DNA of 64,000 nucleotides from NCBI GenBank assembly GCA_965206615.1, contig CBDBKI010000005.1:3534001-3598000 (forward strand), written 5' to 3'. This document shows, piece after piece, positions 56,644-64,000 of the stretch. The translations under genes were made by a program, and so were the position numbers. The notes beneath the pieces were generated by a model, which saw only the letters and a program-made list of their open reading frames with translations, ran no database searches and had not been told where the DNA came from. Source of the stretch: VXNE01 sp965206615 (lineage in GTDB: Bacteria; Pseudomonadota; Gammaproteobacteria; Pseudomonadales; Azotimanducaceae). Numbering within the stretch: position 1 is the stretch's first letter; every line of letters starts with the position of its first letter.

Positions 56644-57942
56644 GTGTTCCCCGCCGGCTCGAGCAACGAGCCGCAACTGCTGGTCGGCCGCGAGGAGCAA
56701 CTTGCGCGGTTGAACGCGCTGGGAGACGAATTGCTGCGGGACCGCTCCACGCGGGGCGCCCGCATCATCGGGGTCGCCCTGTACGGTCCGCGCGGCACCG
56801 GCAAGACGGTGTTGCTGTCCGCCTTCAAGCGCGCGCTGACGGAGCAGCGCGGTGGGGCCGCCGCGTCGGTCGACATATCCGGCGAAAGCGCCCCCGCCGA
56901 CCCGAGGGGGGTGGCGGAACTGATCTCCTCCATGTTCCCCACCCGGGGCGGCGAGTGGGAGGCGAAGATCGAGGCATCGGGCGTGATGGCCGGCCTCGCC
57001 AAGGTCAAGGCCGGCGTCTCCCGGAAGCCGGGGACCCCCGCGCCCGCCCCGATGGCCGTCTCGAGCGCCCTGGCCGCGCTATCCGACGCGGACGGCGGCA
57101 AGCCAGTGCTGGTAACCATGGACGAGGCGCACGCCGCCCCCCCGGAGGCACTGGGCGCGCTACTGAATGCCGCCCAAGTCTTGAACGGCGAGGGCGTCCC
57201 CGTCGCGGTCGCGCTGGCCGGTACGCCCGACCTGGTGGATGCCTTGAGCGACGCGAAGGCCACGTGGTTCCTGGACCGCGCGCCGGAGGAGCGCCTGGTG
57301 CCGGTGCGCAACCTCACCGCCGCCGACTGCGCGGCGACGGTCGCGGCACCGCTCGACGCGCTGGGACTGAAATTCGACCCGGCGGCGCTCGACGCCGCCG
57401 CCGAATGGTGTCGGGGCAGCCCTTACTTCAGCCAGCTACTCGGGCTTGTCGCGCTGGAGAATGCGGCCCACGGGCACGTGGACTTCGCCGCCGGCGGGGC
57501 GGTGGAAAGAGCGTTCCGCGCCAAGGCCGAACAGCGCTACGTGCGAGCGTGGCGCGACCTTGAGAAACGGGGCATGACGACGTGCGCCAGGCAACTGGGG
57601 GCGCTATGGCGGTGGGGCGGAGAAGCGCCGCGACGGCGCATCTCCAGGTCCCGAGTCGACAACTCCGTGCGGTCCGGCCTGCGCCACCCGATGAATCCGG
57701 ACGCCCCCCGCCCGGACGCCGCCGAAGCTCTGGCTCACTTCGAGCACTTGGGTCTGCTGTGGCAACCCTCCGGGGGCATCGACGACGACTGGGAACTCGG
57801 CCTGCCGAGCTTCTTCGACTACGTCGAGGCGAGGTTTCGGGACCCCCGGCACGACGATGAACACGCCGTGCTTGCCGCCCTGGACGCGGACCTGCGCGAG
57901 AAGGTCCTGCCGCAACCGACCGGCGCGGGGCCGGCCCCCTAG
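56644..57942 (+). CDS. AAA-type ATPase (AAA_16/ORC-like)
   Basis: This is a 432-residue frame from the GTG at 56644 (an upstream ATG at 56539 in the same frame would add 35 Arg/Ala-rich residues that look non-coding). Walker A is GPRGTGKTVLL, Walker B is VLVTMDEAHA, and LAGTPDLVDAL resembles sensor 1. The order LVGREEQLARLNAL, then P-loop, then a C-terminal winged-helix-like part (~330-420) is that of AAA_16 ATPases that work with partner nucleases or transposition proteins. No partner is adjacent, and the transposase-like gene lies 175 bp upstream. Role unknown. Confidence 0.7.
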   Translation: MFPAGSSNEPQLLVGREEQLARLNALGDELLRDRSTRGARIIGVALYGPRGTGKTVLLSAFKRALTEQRGGAAASVDISGESAPADPRGVAELISSMFPTRGGEWEAKIEASGVMAGLAKVKAGVSRKPGTPAPAPMAVSSALAALSDADGGKPVLVTMDEAHAAPPEALGALLNAAQVLNGEGVPVAVALAGTPDLVDALSDAKATWFLDRAPEERLVPVRNLTAADCAATVAAPLDALGLKFDPAALDAAAEWCRGSPYFSQLLGLVALENAAHGHVDFAAGGAVERAFRAKAEQRYVRAWRDLEKRGMTTCARQLGALWRWGGEAPRRRISRSRVDNSVRSGLRHPMNPDAPRPDAAEALAHFEHLGLLWQPSGGIDDDWELGLPSFFDYVEARFRDPRHDDEHAVLAALDADLREKVLPQPTGAGPAP

Positions 57943-57975
57943 TCCGTCCGCCCGGAGGGTGCCTGCGGCCCGCCG

Positions 57976-58091
57976 CAAGGGGGGCGATGCGGCGCGGGAT
58001 ACTGCACATGTGACGGCGACGCGGGGGGCGGCGATGCGGGGCTTGTTCGAGCACGTGGCGCGGACAGCACTGCCACGCGCGCATCGGCGGG
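57976..58091 (+). repeat. ~118-bp direct repeat, right copy
   Basis: This is the second copy of the block at 56487-56606, beginning 34 bp after the ATPase stop. It has the same ATACTGCACATGTGACGGCG core. The repeated start region here leads into a degenerate frame (58034-58183), so a second ATPase-like gene may once have followed. Confidence 0.8.
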
Positions 58092-58183
58092 CTAGCGTCC
58101 TAAGCCGCCCCGGACCCGGACCATGTCGTCATGTGGATGCCCACGACGAGAAGCGTCTTGTCGGGGGCGCCAGCGGCCCCTGA
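58034..58183 (+). pseudogene. Degenerate copy of the short ATPase-leader frame
   Basis: It begins MRGLFEHVARTALPRAHRRA, matching the frame at 56549, then becomes unrelated (SVLSRPGPGPCRH) and ends after 49 residues. It is probably the leftover of a tandem duplication. The following 280 bp (58184-58463) hold nothing recognised. Confidence 0.4.
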
Positions 58184-58463
58184 GCCGCTACGCCACCAAG
58201 CAGAACATCCCCGACCCCAGCGGAGCCTCGCGGAACAGCCCGCAGTACCCCAGCAACCGCGCCAACGCCAGTTCCTCGCTGAAGGAGAGGGGCACGCGCT
58301 GACCTAGAGCTAAGTCGCAGTTCAAACTGCCGCCCGCCATGTGCGTGGCTGTAGATGGTCGGGGTGAATTGGCCGATGTTGCAGTTCAGATGTGCTTTGG
58401 TGGGTATTGCTGTGGTCATACTCTGGCTCGGCTGGATCTGCTAGGCACATTCCTTCGCAAAGC

Positions 58464-58637
58464 TCATCGATAGTGGACAAAACTCCATAGACAGTACGAA
58501 TCTATCCGGTCATCAAAATGAAGCGGATCGTCATCGAATAGGAAGGCCCCTTGGGCTACTCGGTCAACGTAGGACCACGCTTCCTTGATCGTCATCCCCC
58601 GTCGTTGAGCTTCGGATTGCGCACGGCTCTGTCTCAT
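58464..58637 (-). CDS. Small hypothetical protein (57 residues)
   Basis: Reading leftwards from ATG 58635-58637, with a GAGGAA site 1-6 nt upstream, the frame gives MRQSRAQSEAQRRGMTIKEA, then WSYVDRVAQGAFLFDDDPLH and FDDRIDSYCL. It has a basic N-terminus and an acidic, aromatic C-terminus, as in a compact regulatory or antitoxin-like protein, but I recognise no family. The 58638-58903 interval has no other candidate. Confidence 0.35.
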   Translation of the reverse strand: MRQSRAQSEAQRRGMTIKEAWSYVDRVAQGAFLFDDDPLHFDDRIDSYCLWSFVHYR

Positions 58638-58903
58638 TTCCTCGATTTGCGGTTATGCGTGTTCCTTTGCCGTTGCCACAGGCTGCTTGTGCTTCGAGAG
58701 TTCACCCGTAGTACAAGGCGTAAAGCTACTTATCAACCCTCCCTACGTCCTCGCACCCAAACTCCACTCTCAGGTCGTGCACCCCGCCCCACTCGTGGCC
58801 GTCGCTTGACGCCCACCGATGATGGGGCGTAACCTCGATGCAGACCCATTGGTCGTCAGGGAAGTAGAGATCACCCAGTCAGCAAAGGCGGCGGCGAAGC
58901 CGA

Positions 58904-59685
58904 ATGTACGTCCGCAGGTACCCGGCGCAGAAGTTCAGCATCACGACGACGGCTCTCACTCCGAAGGTGGCGCTTTCGTGGCTCGCCGACGAGTGGCGGA
59001 TGGCGTACGTGACGGTGGCGAACGGGGTTCGTTCCGGCGGTGGGAACGCCGGCGCTTTCGCCACTTTCGCTGTTCGAACCCGACAATGTCTGGAGCTACG
59101 AGATCGGCGCGAAGACCCAGTGGCTGGACGGGCGGCTGACGGCCAACGTCGCCGCATTCTACAACGACTGGCGAGACCTCCAGGTCTCCACCTTCGTAGC
59201 AGCCGGACTTCGGGCCACGGCCAACCGGTCTCCCAGGAACCCGGCGTCATGAACGCCGCCCGGGCGTGGACGCGGGGCGTGGAGTTCGAGCTCGCTGCGT
59301 TGCCGATCGAGGATCTGACGCTCGGATTCAACCTCTTCGTCGGCGAGGGGAAGATCGTCGAGGCGACCCCGGAGGCAACATTCCCGACAACAGCCCGCTC
59401 CCGCAGCTCGCTCACCTGAGCTACTCGGCATTTGCCGGCTACGCGGCGACCCGCTGGCCGATCTTCGGCTTCACCCCGTCGCTCCAGTTCGATACGCAGT
59501 CGACCGGAGGACGACTGGCATCTCCTGAAACGACGTCCTCGACGGACCTGGGTCTCAACCGCGTCCTGGCGAGGTTTCAGACCTACGGCGCACACGACTT
59601 CACCACGCCATCGCCGGTGATCGGCCGCCCACGGACGTGGATGTTCCGGGCCGGCTTTCATTTCCAGATTAGAGAGGGACGATGA
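58904..59685 (+). pseudogene. TonB-dependent receptor, C-terminal barrel, multiply frameshifted
   Basis: Three frames give successive pieces of the outer-membrane barrel: TPKVALSWLADEWRMAYVTV then ANGVRSGGGNAGA (frame 2), FEPDNVWSYEIGAKTQWLDG then RLTANVAAFYNDWRDLQVST (frame 3), and FNLFVGEGKIVEATPEA followed by LPQLAHLSYSAFAGYAATRW to GRPRTWMFRAGFHFQI (mixed, ending in frame 1 at 59685). The order is that of TonB-dependent receptors, with the aromatic C-terminal strand. At least two frameshifts make it dead. Its stop overlaps the start of the dioxygenase gene, so the pair was once an operon. Confidence 0.75.
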
Positions 59686-60596
59686 TGGACATTGCGGAGC
59701 GGAAAGCGATGCCGAGCCTCGATTCGATCATTTCCGACATCGAGCGCTACGGACTCGCCCAAAACGCCGTGGAGTTGATGACCTACGGCTTCACCGTCGT
59801 CTCACCCGCGACCCTCGGGGTCACCGATGCGTGGATCGAGCGGCTGCGCGACGCGGAGGTGGCCGCCTACGAGACAAGGAACGACGTCTCGATCGATTTT
59901 CGAACCTCGACGCTCACCGCGGCCTTCGACGATCCGTTCTTCGACGAGGACGAAGTGTTCATCGAGGCAGCGACCAACCCAGCGAAGCTGGCGCTGGTCC
60001 GACTGATGCTGGGCCAGGGCGCGGTGCTCAGGACCAATTTGATCATCCTGAAGGGCCCGACCGCCGACGCCCCTGACGACGATTCCGCACTTTTCCACAA
60101 TCTACCACTGCACGTCGACCAGGACGTGGAAGGCATCCCGATGGGCGCCGGTCAGATCTGCCATCGGTTGAATTGTACGTGGAGCTGTACCGACCAGGCC
60201 GACGAAGCCGACGGCCCAACCCTGTTCGTCCCCGCCAGCCAGCACTTCGGCCACAGAGTCTTGCCCCACGACACCGACGTCACCAACACGCCCTATCCGC
60301 TCGTGCGCCTTGAGGCGAAGGCCGGCTCGGTGGTGATCTGGCAGGGGGGAACGTTTCACTCCGCTTTGCCGCGCACCCGCCCCGGGCTGCGAATCTCGCT
60401 GAATGAGAACTACACCCGGCCCTACATCCAGGGCCGCAACGCCAGCAGTTACATTCCGAATTCGCCGCGGCTGTCGCCAGAGCTGCTCGATCGTCATCCG
60501 GAGCTCAGACGCCTGCTCGGGCTCTCGCGAGGCGAATACCGCGATATTGCGCGACGAGAAGATGGTGTCACCCCCCTCTTCGACCCGTACGCGTAG
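59682..60596 (+). CDS. Phytanoyl-CoA dioxygenase-family protein (PhyH)
   Basis: This is a 304-residue Fe(II)/2-oxoglutarate-dependent oxygenase of the PhyH family. The facial triad is visible: His144 and Asp146 in LPLHVDQDVEG and His226 in GGTFHSALPRTRP, with Arg237 in PGLRISLNENY to bind 2-oxoglutarate. VPASQHFGHR is also typical. Either of two adjacent ATGs may start it. It follows a TonB receptor remnant and precedes a SnoaL-like gene, which fits hydroxylation of an imported organic substrate. The true substrate is unknown, and many bacterial PhyH proteins do not act on phytanoyl-CoA. Confidence 0.85.
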   Translation: MMDIAERKAMPSLDSIISDIERYGLAQNAVELMTYGFTVVSPATLGVTDAWIERLRDAEVAAYETRNDVSIDFRTSTLTAAFDDPFFDEDEVFIEAATNPAKLALVRLMLGQGAVLRTNLIILKGPTADAPDDDSALFHNLPLHVDQDVEGIPMGAGQICHRLNCTWSCTDQADEADGPTLFVPASQHFGHRVLPHDTDVTNTPYPLVRLEAKAGSVVIWQGGTFHSALPRTRPGLRISLNENYTRPYIQGRNASSYIPNSPRLSPELLDRHPELRRLLGLSRGEYRDIARREDGVTPLFDPYA

Positions 60597-60643
60597 GGGT
60601 CTGGCCCGAAGCGCAAACACTGGCACACGAGAGGAACCATCGG

Positions 60644-61069
60644 ATGGAATTGGAAGAGCTCCAGGAACGAATCACTCGGCTCGAAGACATCGAAGCCATC
60701 AAACGACTCAAGGCCCGGTACTGCGAGATCTGTGACCACGACGACTACGATGCGGACGCCATGGCGTCTTTGTTCACGGAAGATGGTACTTGGAACGCGG
60801 ACGGAGTCGGAAACGCTGAGGGTCGAGAAGCGATTCGAGAGCTCTTTGCCGGATTCCCGAAAGTGATCGCCCGGGCACAGCACATCGTTGCCAACCCTCT
60901 TATCGAGGTCGATGGGGATCGGGCACACGGGGTCTGGTACCTCATCTCGGCCGTAACCCAGATCGACGGAACGGCGGCCAGCAATTGGCCGGGCATGGCC
61001 GCGCGGTACCACGAGGATTACGTCAAGCAGAACGGCGAGTGGAAATTTCGCCGTGTGCGCGTCAAATGA
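60644..61069 (+). CDS. SnoaL/NTF2-like protein
   Basis: This is a 141-residue protein with a GAGAGGA site before its ATG. It begins with a helix (LEELQERITRLEDIEAIKRL), followed by KARYCEICDHDDYDADAMAS and LFTEDGTW, then NAEGREAIRELFAGFP and the strands HIVANPLIEVDGDRAHGVWY. This is the SnoaL_4-type alpha+beta barrel used by small isomerases, dehydratases and non-catalytic subunits. Located 47 bp after the dioxygenase, it probably acts in the same pathway. The catalytic role cannot be assigned. Confidence 0.8.
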   Translation: MELEELQERITRLEDIEAIKRLKARYCEICDHDDYDADAMASLFTEDGTWNADGVGNAEGREAIRELFAGFPKVIARAQHIVANPLIEVDGDRAHGVWYLISAVTQIDGTAASNWPGMAARYHEDYVKQNGEWKFRRVRVK

Positions 61070-61147
61070 GGCCGGCACCGCCGGTGTCGTGGAAGAGCTG
61101 TTTACGAGGTCGGGGCCAAGACGCAGTGGCTCGAGAAGGTCTCCTCT

Positions 61148-61560
61148 CTAGTAACGAAAGCCCATTCGGAAGAGCCAGATGCGCGGGCGGCCGATGCTCA
61201 GCGTGGCCACTTCGAGGAGATTCGTACCCAGCTGCGGACGAACATCGGTGAGGTTCTTCAACCCGAAGCCGAGCTCCCAGCGCTCGCTCGCGAAGCCGAG
61301 TCGGCCATCGAAAGTCTGAAACCCGTCCAGGAGGTAATCCGATCCCAGGGCCGGGGGAGCCGACGTCCGCGCTCCGGTCGACTGCGTGTCGAATCCAAGC
61401 GACGGCGTGAAGCCGAAGACTGCCCAGCGATGGGCCTCGTAGCTGGCGTATGCCGCATAGCTCAGGTCGGCCAGCTGCGGCAGCGGCGTGTGGTCGGGGA
61501 TGATCTCGCTCCCCTCGACGATCTCGACGTCGCCGGCGCCGCGCGATGCGTGTCGGCGTC
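61148..61560 (-). pseudogene. TonB-dependent receptor, C-terminal fragment
   Basis: On the minus strand an open frame without a start runs to the TAG at 61148-61150: LPQLADLSYAAYASYEAHRW, FGFTPSLGFDTQSTGARTSA, LGFGLKNLTDVRPQLGTN and SIGRPRIWLFRMGFRY. It is clearly related to the end of the receptor remnant at 59410-59685 but lies in the opposite direction. Just to its left, on the plus strand at 61103-61135, a tiny piece YEVGAKTQWLE belongs to the same family. The junction marks an inversion or insertion point. Confidence 0.75.
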
Positions 61561-61595
61561 GAGCGTATCGAATTGCGCGGCGGGAGGGTCCTGCT

Positions 61596-61757
61596 TCATC
61601 CCGTCGCGCGCGCCCCCTTGCAGCTCATCCCGACCTTCGACTTCCAGTACGTGAGTGTCGATGGGTTCACTCCCGTCTCAGCCGCGTACGTCTCCGCGCT
61701 CAGCCCGCTCCGCCGCCAACCCTCAACACGTCTTGCCGACTCGCTTGCGTTCGCCAT
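61596..61757 (-). pseudogene. tnpA: IS66 TnpA-like helix-turn-helix fragment
   Basis: MANASESARRVEGWRRSGLS, then AETYAAETGVNPSTLTYWKS and KVG, is the small DNA-binding accessory protein of IS66 elements (WRRSGLS..E.A...G.N.STL.YWK). It ends after 53 residues. No tnpB or tnpC is adjacent, so it is a stray remnant. Confidence 0.6.
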
Positions 61758-61869
61758 GTCGTCTCCTCCGACACCGCATTCCGACACGCGTCCCGACTCG
61801 CGGCGATGACGCGGTTCCCCGAACGGTCACCGTCGGTCGTTTCCCCGCCGCCGCGGCTCGACCACCGGC

Positions 61870-62040
61870 GGGCTCGGGGGCTCGTCGCGCCAGTTCCTCG
61901 AGGATTTCGCTGCGGTGTTCGTCCAAGCGCGGTGCGCGGAGGCGGTAGCGGATCGGCGAATCGCACAGCTTGGCAAAGGGGCCCGGGTAGCGAGAGTGCG
62001 GCCGCCCTCGGTGGACTCCAGTGGCTGGAAGTAGTCTCGC
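61870..62040 (-). pseudogene. CaiB/BaiF CoA-transferase C-terminal remnant
   Basis: RYPGPFAKLCDSPIRYRLRA, then PRLDEHRSEILEELA, is the conserved end of family III CoA-transferases. RDYFQPLEST in a neighbouring frame (about 62010-62040) belongs just before it, so a frameshift is present. Only the last ~55 residues remain. It lies 40 bp after the dioxygenase at 62079 and would once have activated or transferred a CoA substrate in the same pathway (inference). Confidence 0.55.
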
Positions 62041-62078
62041 TGCGCGAGGCGGGTCGATTCGCTTCGAGACGAGAGGCC

Positions 62079-62987
62079 TCAGTCGAAGAGGCCGACTGGC
62101 GCCTTTTCCAGAAGTTTGGGGTTGGGGCCCTCGCGGCCCCAGCCGTTGTACTCGTGCTGGCCCAGCAGCCTGGCGAACCGGGGGTCGTCGGCGTGGCGAT
62201 CGAGAGCCTCCTGCGGCACTCGGTCCCGATGCAGTTCTTGGGTCGTTAGGTTGTAGCGCACGAAATAACAGGCGAGGTTCAGCCGGAGCCCGGGGATCGT
62301 CCGCGCGAACGAGCCGTGCCACAGGTTGCCATGCCATACGACGCAGTCGCCAGAGGATAGGTCGACGGGGATCGCATGGGGATTCGCGTGCTCCCCGCCC
62401 AGTCGCGTCTCGCGTGGCGTCGGTTGCCGACACCAGTGATGGCTCGCGGGGACGACAGCGGTTGCGCCGCCTTCACGGCTGTAGGGGACCAGCGCGTAGT
62501 TGACGTTGGCCACCAATCCGGAGGTCGGCAGCGGGTTGGTGCCGCCCGCATCATCCGCATGCAACGAGATCTCGCCGGCTTCGCCCGGGCCCTTGATATG
62601 GCAGCCGATGCTCGAGAGCTTGGCGCTCTCGCCGAGGAGATAGTAGATCAGCGTCAGCGGGCGTTCCTTGATCAGGATGTCCTCGAAGACTGGATCGTCG
62701 TAGAGCATGTACGGGACGTAGCTCATGGCGCCGGTCGTGTCCGAAAACGGTGCCACCAGGTCGGTCGTGGTGTCGATGTCTGGCCTCTTGCCCGCCTGTT
62801 TCTCTACCCGATCCAAGATCGCCTCCCGAGCGCGGCGCACCTCTTCGGCGCTCAGGACGTCCTTCAGGATGGTGAAGCCCTGGACGTGGAGCTCGCGGAT
62901 GTTCTTATCCAGACCGAGCCGTTCCGCCGCAGCCATCGTCCTCGCGAGGGCCTGCTCGTCCTTGGTGTCGCCGAGTTGGATGGACAT
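62079..62987 (-). CDS. Phytanoyl-CoA dioxygenase-family protein (PhyH), second copy
   Basis: This is a 302-residue protein with a strong AGGAGG site before its ATG. The iron triad is His143 and Asp145 in ISLHADDAGG and His224 in GNLWHGSFART, with Arg235 in PGLRLNLACYF for 2-oxoglutarate. VPASHHWCRQ and SSGDCVVWHG are also family motifs. It is only distantly like the copy at 59682, so it is probably a different enzyme rather than a recent duplicate. It is followed by a CoA-transferase remnant, suggesting an acyl-CoA-linked pathway. Confidence 0.87.
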   Translation of the reverse strand: MSIQLGDTKDEQALARTMAAAERLGLDKNIRELHVQGFTILKDVLSAEEVRRAREAILDRVEKQAGKRPDIDTTTDLVAPFSDTTGAMSYVPYMLYDDPVFEDILIKERPLTLIYYLLGESAKLSSIGCHIKGPGEAGEISLHADDAGGTNPLPTSGLVANVNYALVPYSREGGATAVVPASHHWCRQPTPRETRLGGEHANPHAIPVDLSSGDCVVWHGNLWHGSFARTIPGLRLNLACYFVRYNLTTQELHRDRVPQEALDRHADDPRFARLLGQHEYNGWGREGPNPKLLEKAPVGLFD

Positions 62988-63059
62988 GATCGCCTCCTAG
63001 CGCCGGTCGAACCGGCGAGTCGTTGTGGATGGTGCATGAAATAGGCGGTCCTGGCGACC

Positions 63060-63479
63060 CTACTCGCCATGGACCGTGCGCATGTCGAAGTAGTCGCGCC
63101 CCTCCTGATGCGCTTCGGGCGCCGCCGCGCCGCGACCCTCGGTGCGGCGGGCGGCTGCCGCCATCGAGAGGTTCGGCTCTGCTGTCAACTCAAACATACA
63201 CTTGCATGTCCTTGCGGCACAACGTGTTTTCGTCTGCTTCACCCACAAGCGTGAATTCCTCAATCTATCGTTTCTCGGCGACTTCTGCACTGCTTTGGGA
63301 GCGAAGGCCGCAACCAGGAAGTAAAGCACCAACTCGGTCTTGCTCTCGCCTGTGCCCCATCCAAAGGCCTCGACACACGCAAGACCGGCGGCGACCAACA
63401 AAGCTAAGATGGACATGAGTCTCATCGACGATGGTGCGCCTTGGTCGTCCGTGAAGTAGCTCTTGTTGGAATTGCTCAA
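63060..63479 (-). CDS. Small membrane protein, tail probably altered
   Basis: A TTG start with GGGGAGA upstream gives MSNSNKSYFTDDQGAPSSMR, then LMSILALLVAAGLACVEAF and LVLYFLVAAFAPKAVQK, i.e. two membrane helices (~19-38 and ~48-63). The pattern (GxPSSMRLMS, AFAPKAVQK) is like small phage or prophage membrane proteins (from memory). Such proteins usually end near residue 70. The remaining 70 residues are basic and irregular, so the original stop may have been lost. Confidence 0.5.
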   Translation of the reverse strand: MSNSNKSYFTDDQGAPSSMRLMSILALLVAAGLACVEAFGWGTGESKTELVLYFLVAAFAPKAVQKSPRNDRLRNSRLWVKQTKTRCAARTCKCMFELTAEPNLSMAAAARRTEGRGAAAPEAHQEGRDYFDMRTVHGE

Positions 63480-63573
63480 GCTCTGTTCTCCCCATAGAAA
63501 CGGATTCGTGCCCGTAAGCTACGGCGTGGCGGCGCTGACATCGCCCCGTTGGCAGAGCAAGTTGTGGTGGCGT

Positions 63574-63611
63574 GTCGGGCTTACGACCATACGTAAGGCG
63601 GCAAGCCCGAC
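63574..63611 (-). terminator. Hairpin downstream of the TonB receptor gene
   Basis: GTCGGGCTT and AAGCCCGAC form a 9-bp stem with an inner CTTAC/GTAAG pairing. It lies 23 bp past the receptor stop on the minus strand, in the right place for a transcription terminator. No T-run follows. Confidence 0.45.
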
Positions 63612-63633
63612 GATCGACAAGATGGCCGTTCCT

Positions 63634-64000
63634 TTACAGGTTATAGTTGAGCTGTATCCCGTAAGTCCGAGGCCGCCCGAAGCGGTAGCCCACCTGGTTC
63701 AGCTCGTAGACGATCACTTCGTTCAAGATATTGCGAATGTAGATGCCGACCTGGTAATTGCTGCGGCCGAGCAGTAGTTTGAGGTCCAGCGTTTTGTATG
63801 CCGGTGTAGCTTCCTCGTTGTTGGCAGTGCCGAAGAAATCGTCGACGGCGTACGCGTCCGCGCGGGCATGAGCGTCGAATCCAGCAAGCTCAAAGTCGTA
63901 CTCCAGCGCGATGTACACGCTGTATTCGGGGGCGTTGGCCAAGCGGTTTCCGGGCTCGATAGCGACGCCGCCGTAGCGACCAGAGGCCGAGGCGTTGACC
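63634..64000 (-). CDS. TonB-dependent receptor, C-terminal part (runs off the window)
   Basis: The minus-strand frame is open from the window edge: GRYGGVAIEPGNRLANAPEY, then SVYIALEYDFELAGFDAHAR, then KTLDLKLLLGRSNYQVGIYI, and RNILNEVIVYELNQVGYRFG with the ending RPRTYGIQLNYNL. These are the last strands of an outer-membrane TonB-dependent receptor. Unlike the two other receptor pieces it is not interrupted. It would import a substrate, perhaps for the neighbouring dioxygenases (inference). Confidence 0.8.
   Translation of the reverse strand, partial: VNASASGRYGGVAIEPGNRLANAPEYSVYIALEYDFELAGFDAHARADAYAVDDFFGTANNEEATPAYKTLDLKLLLGRSNYQVGIYIRNILNEVIVYELNQVGYRFGRPRTYGIQLNYNL

Noticed and set aside
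61723..62433. A 236-residue minus-strand protein
   Set aside because: Most of it runs in a shadow frame of the dioxygenase at 62079; only a CoA-transferase fragment near 61870-61992 is meaningful.

Overview
The window is GC-rich DNA that looks like an uncultured Gram-negative bacterium, probably a pseudomonadote. The reasons are the TonB-dependent receptor pieces, the Sec-type signal peptides on very large exported proteins, the type I-E CRISPR-Cas system, and the mix of IS66, IS21, IS630 and IS5-type elements. No rRNA or tRNA gene was seen, so the taxon cannot be fixed from this sequence alone.

Region 1 (1-5902, + strand) is the 3' half of a type I-E cas operon: the end of cas7e, then cas5e, cas6e, cas1 and cas2, tightly overlapped. 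An AT-richer leader and an array of 46 repeats follow. cas3, cas8e and cas11 would lie to the left, outside the window. The array has a collapsed leader-proximal unit and a cluster of shortened spacers near its distal end.

Region 2 (5974-44258, - strand) is the most striking part. It holds four giant exported proteins (about 3172, 4171, 2508 and 2139 residues) that share a nearly identical C-terminal scaffold: Calx-beta-like repeats, a Gly/Ser linker, a cadherin-like domain, another Calx-beta, two leucine-rich repeats, a second cadherin-like domain and a fixed C-terminal tail. Their N-terminal modules differ: a zinc metallopeptidase, a subtilase-fold peptidase resembling the S53-like group, a PQQ-type sugar dehydrogenase, and GLUG repeats only. 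Three of the four are preceded by a small exported protein that looks like the detached propeptide of a secreted metallopeptidase. The layout is that of a polymorphic exoprotein family with interchangeable heads, diversified by recombination between neighbouring copies.

Region 3 (about 44.4-58.2 kb) is a mobile-element graveyard. It contains a frameshifted parB-like gene cut by an internally deleted IS21-family element, several broken host genes, an IS66-family element with a DruA-like (DUF4338) partner gene, a 526-bp element with a tyrosine-recombinase remnant inserted into that IS66 transposase, an IS630-type element with a +1 frameshift, a 152-bp IS5-type MITE, a large zinc-ribbon transposase-like gene, and an AAA ATPase gene between two direct repeats of about 116-120 bp.

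Region 4 (58.4-64 kb) carries two phytanoyl-CoA dioxygenase-family genes, a SnoaL-like gene, three TonB-dependent receptor pieces (two degenerate, one running off the window), a CaiB/BaiF CoA-transferase remnant and a small membrane protein. This suggests a decayed and reshuffled locus for uptake and oxidation of organic substrates.
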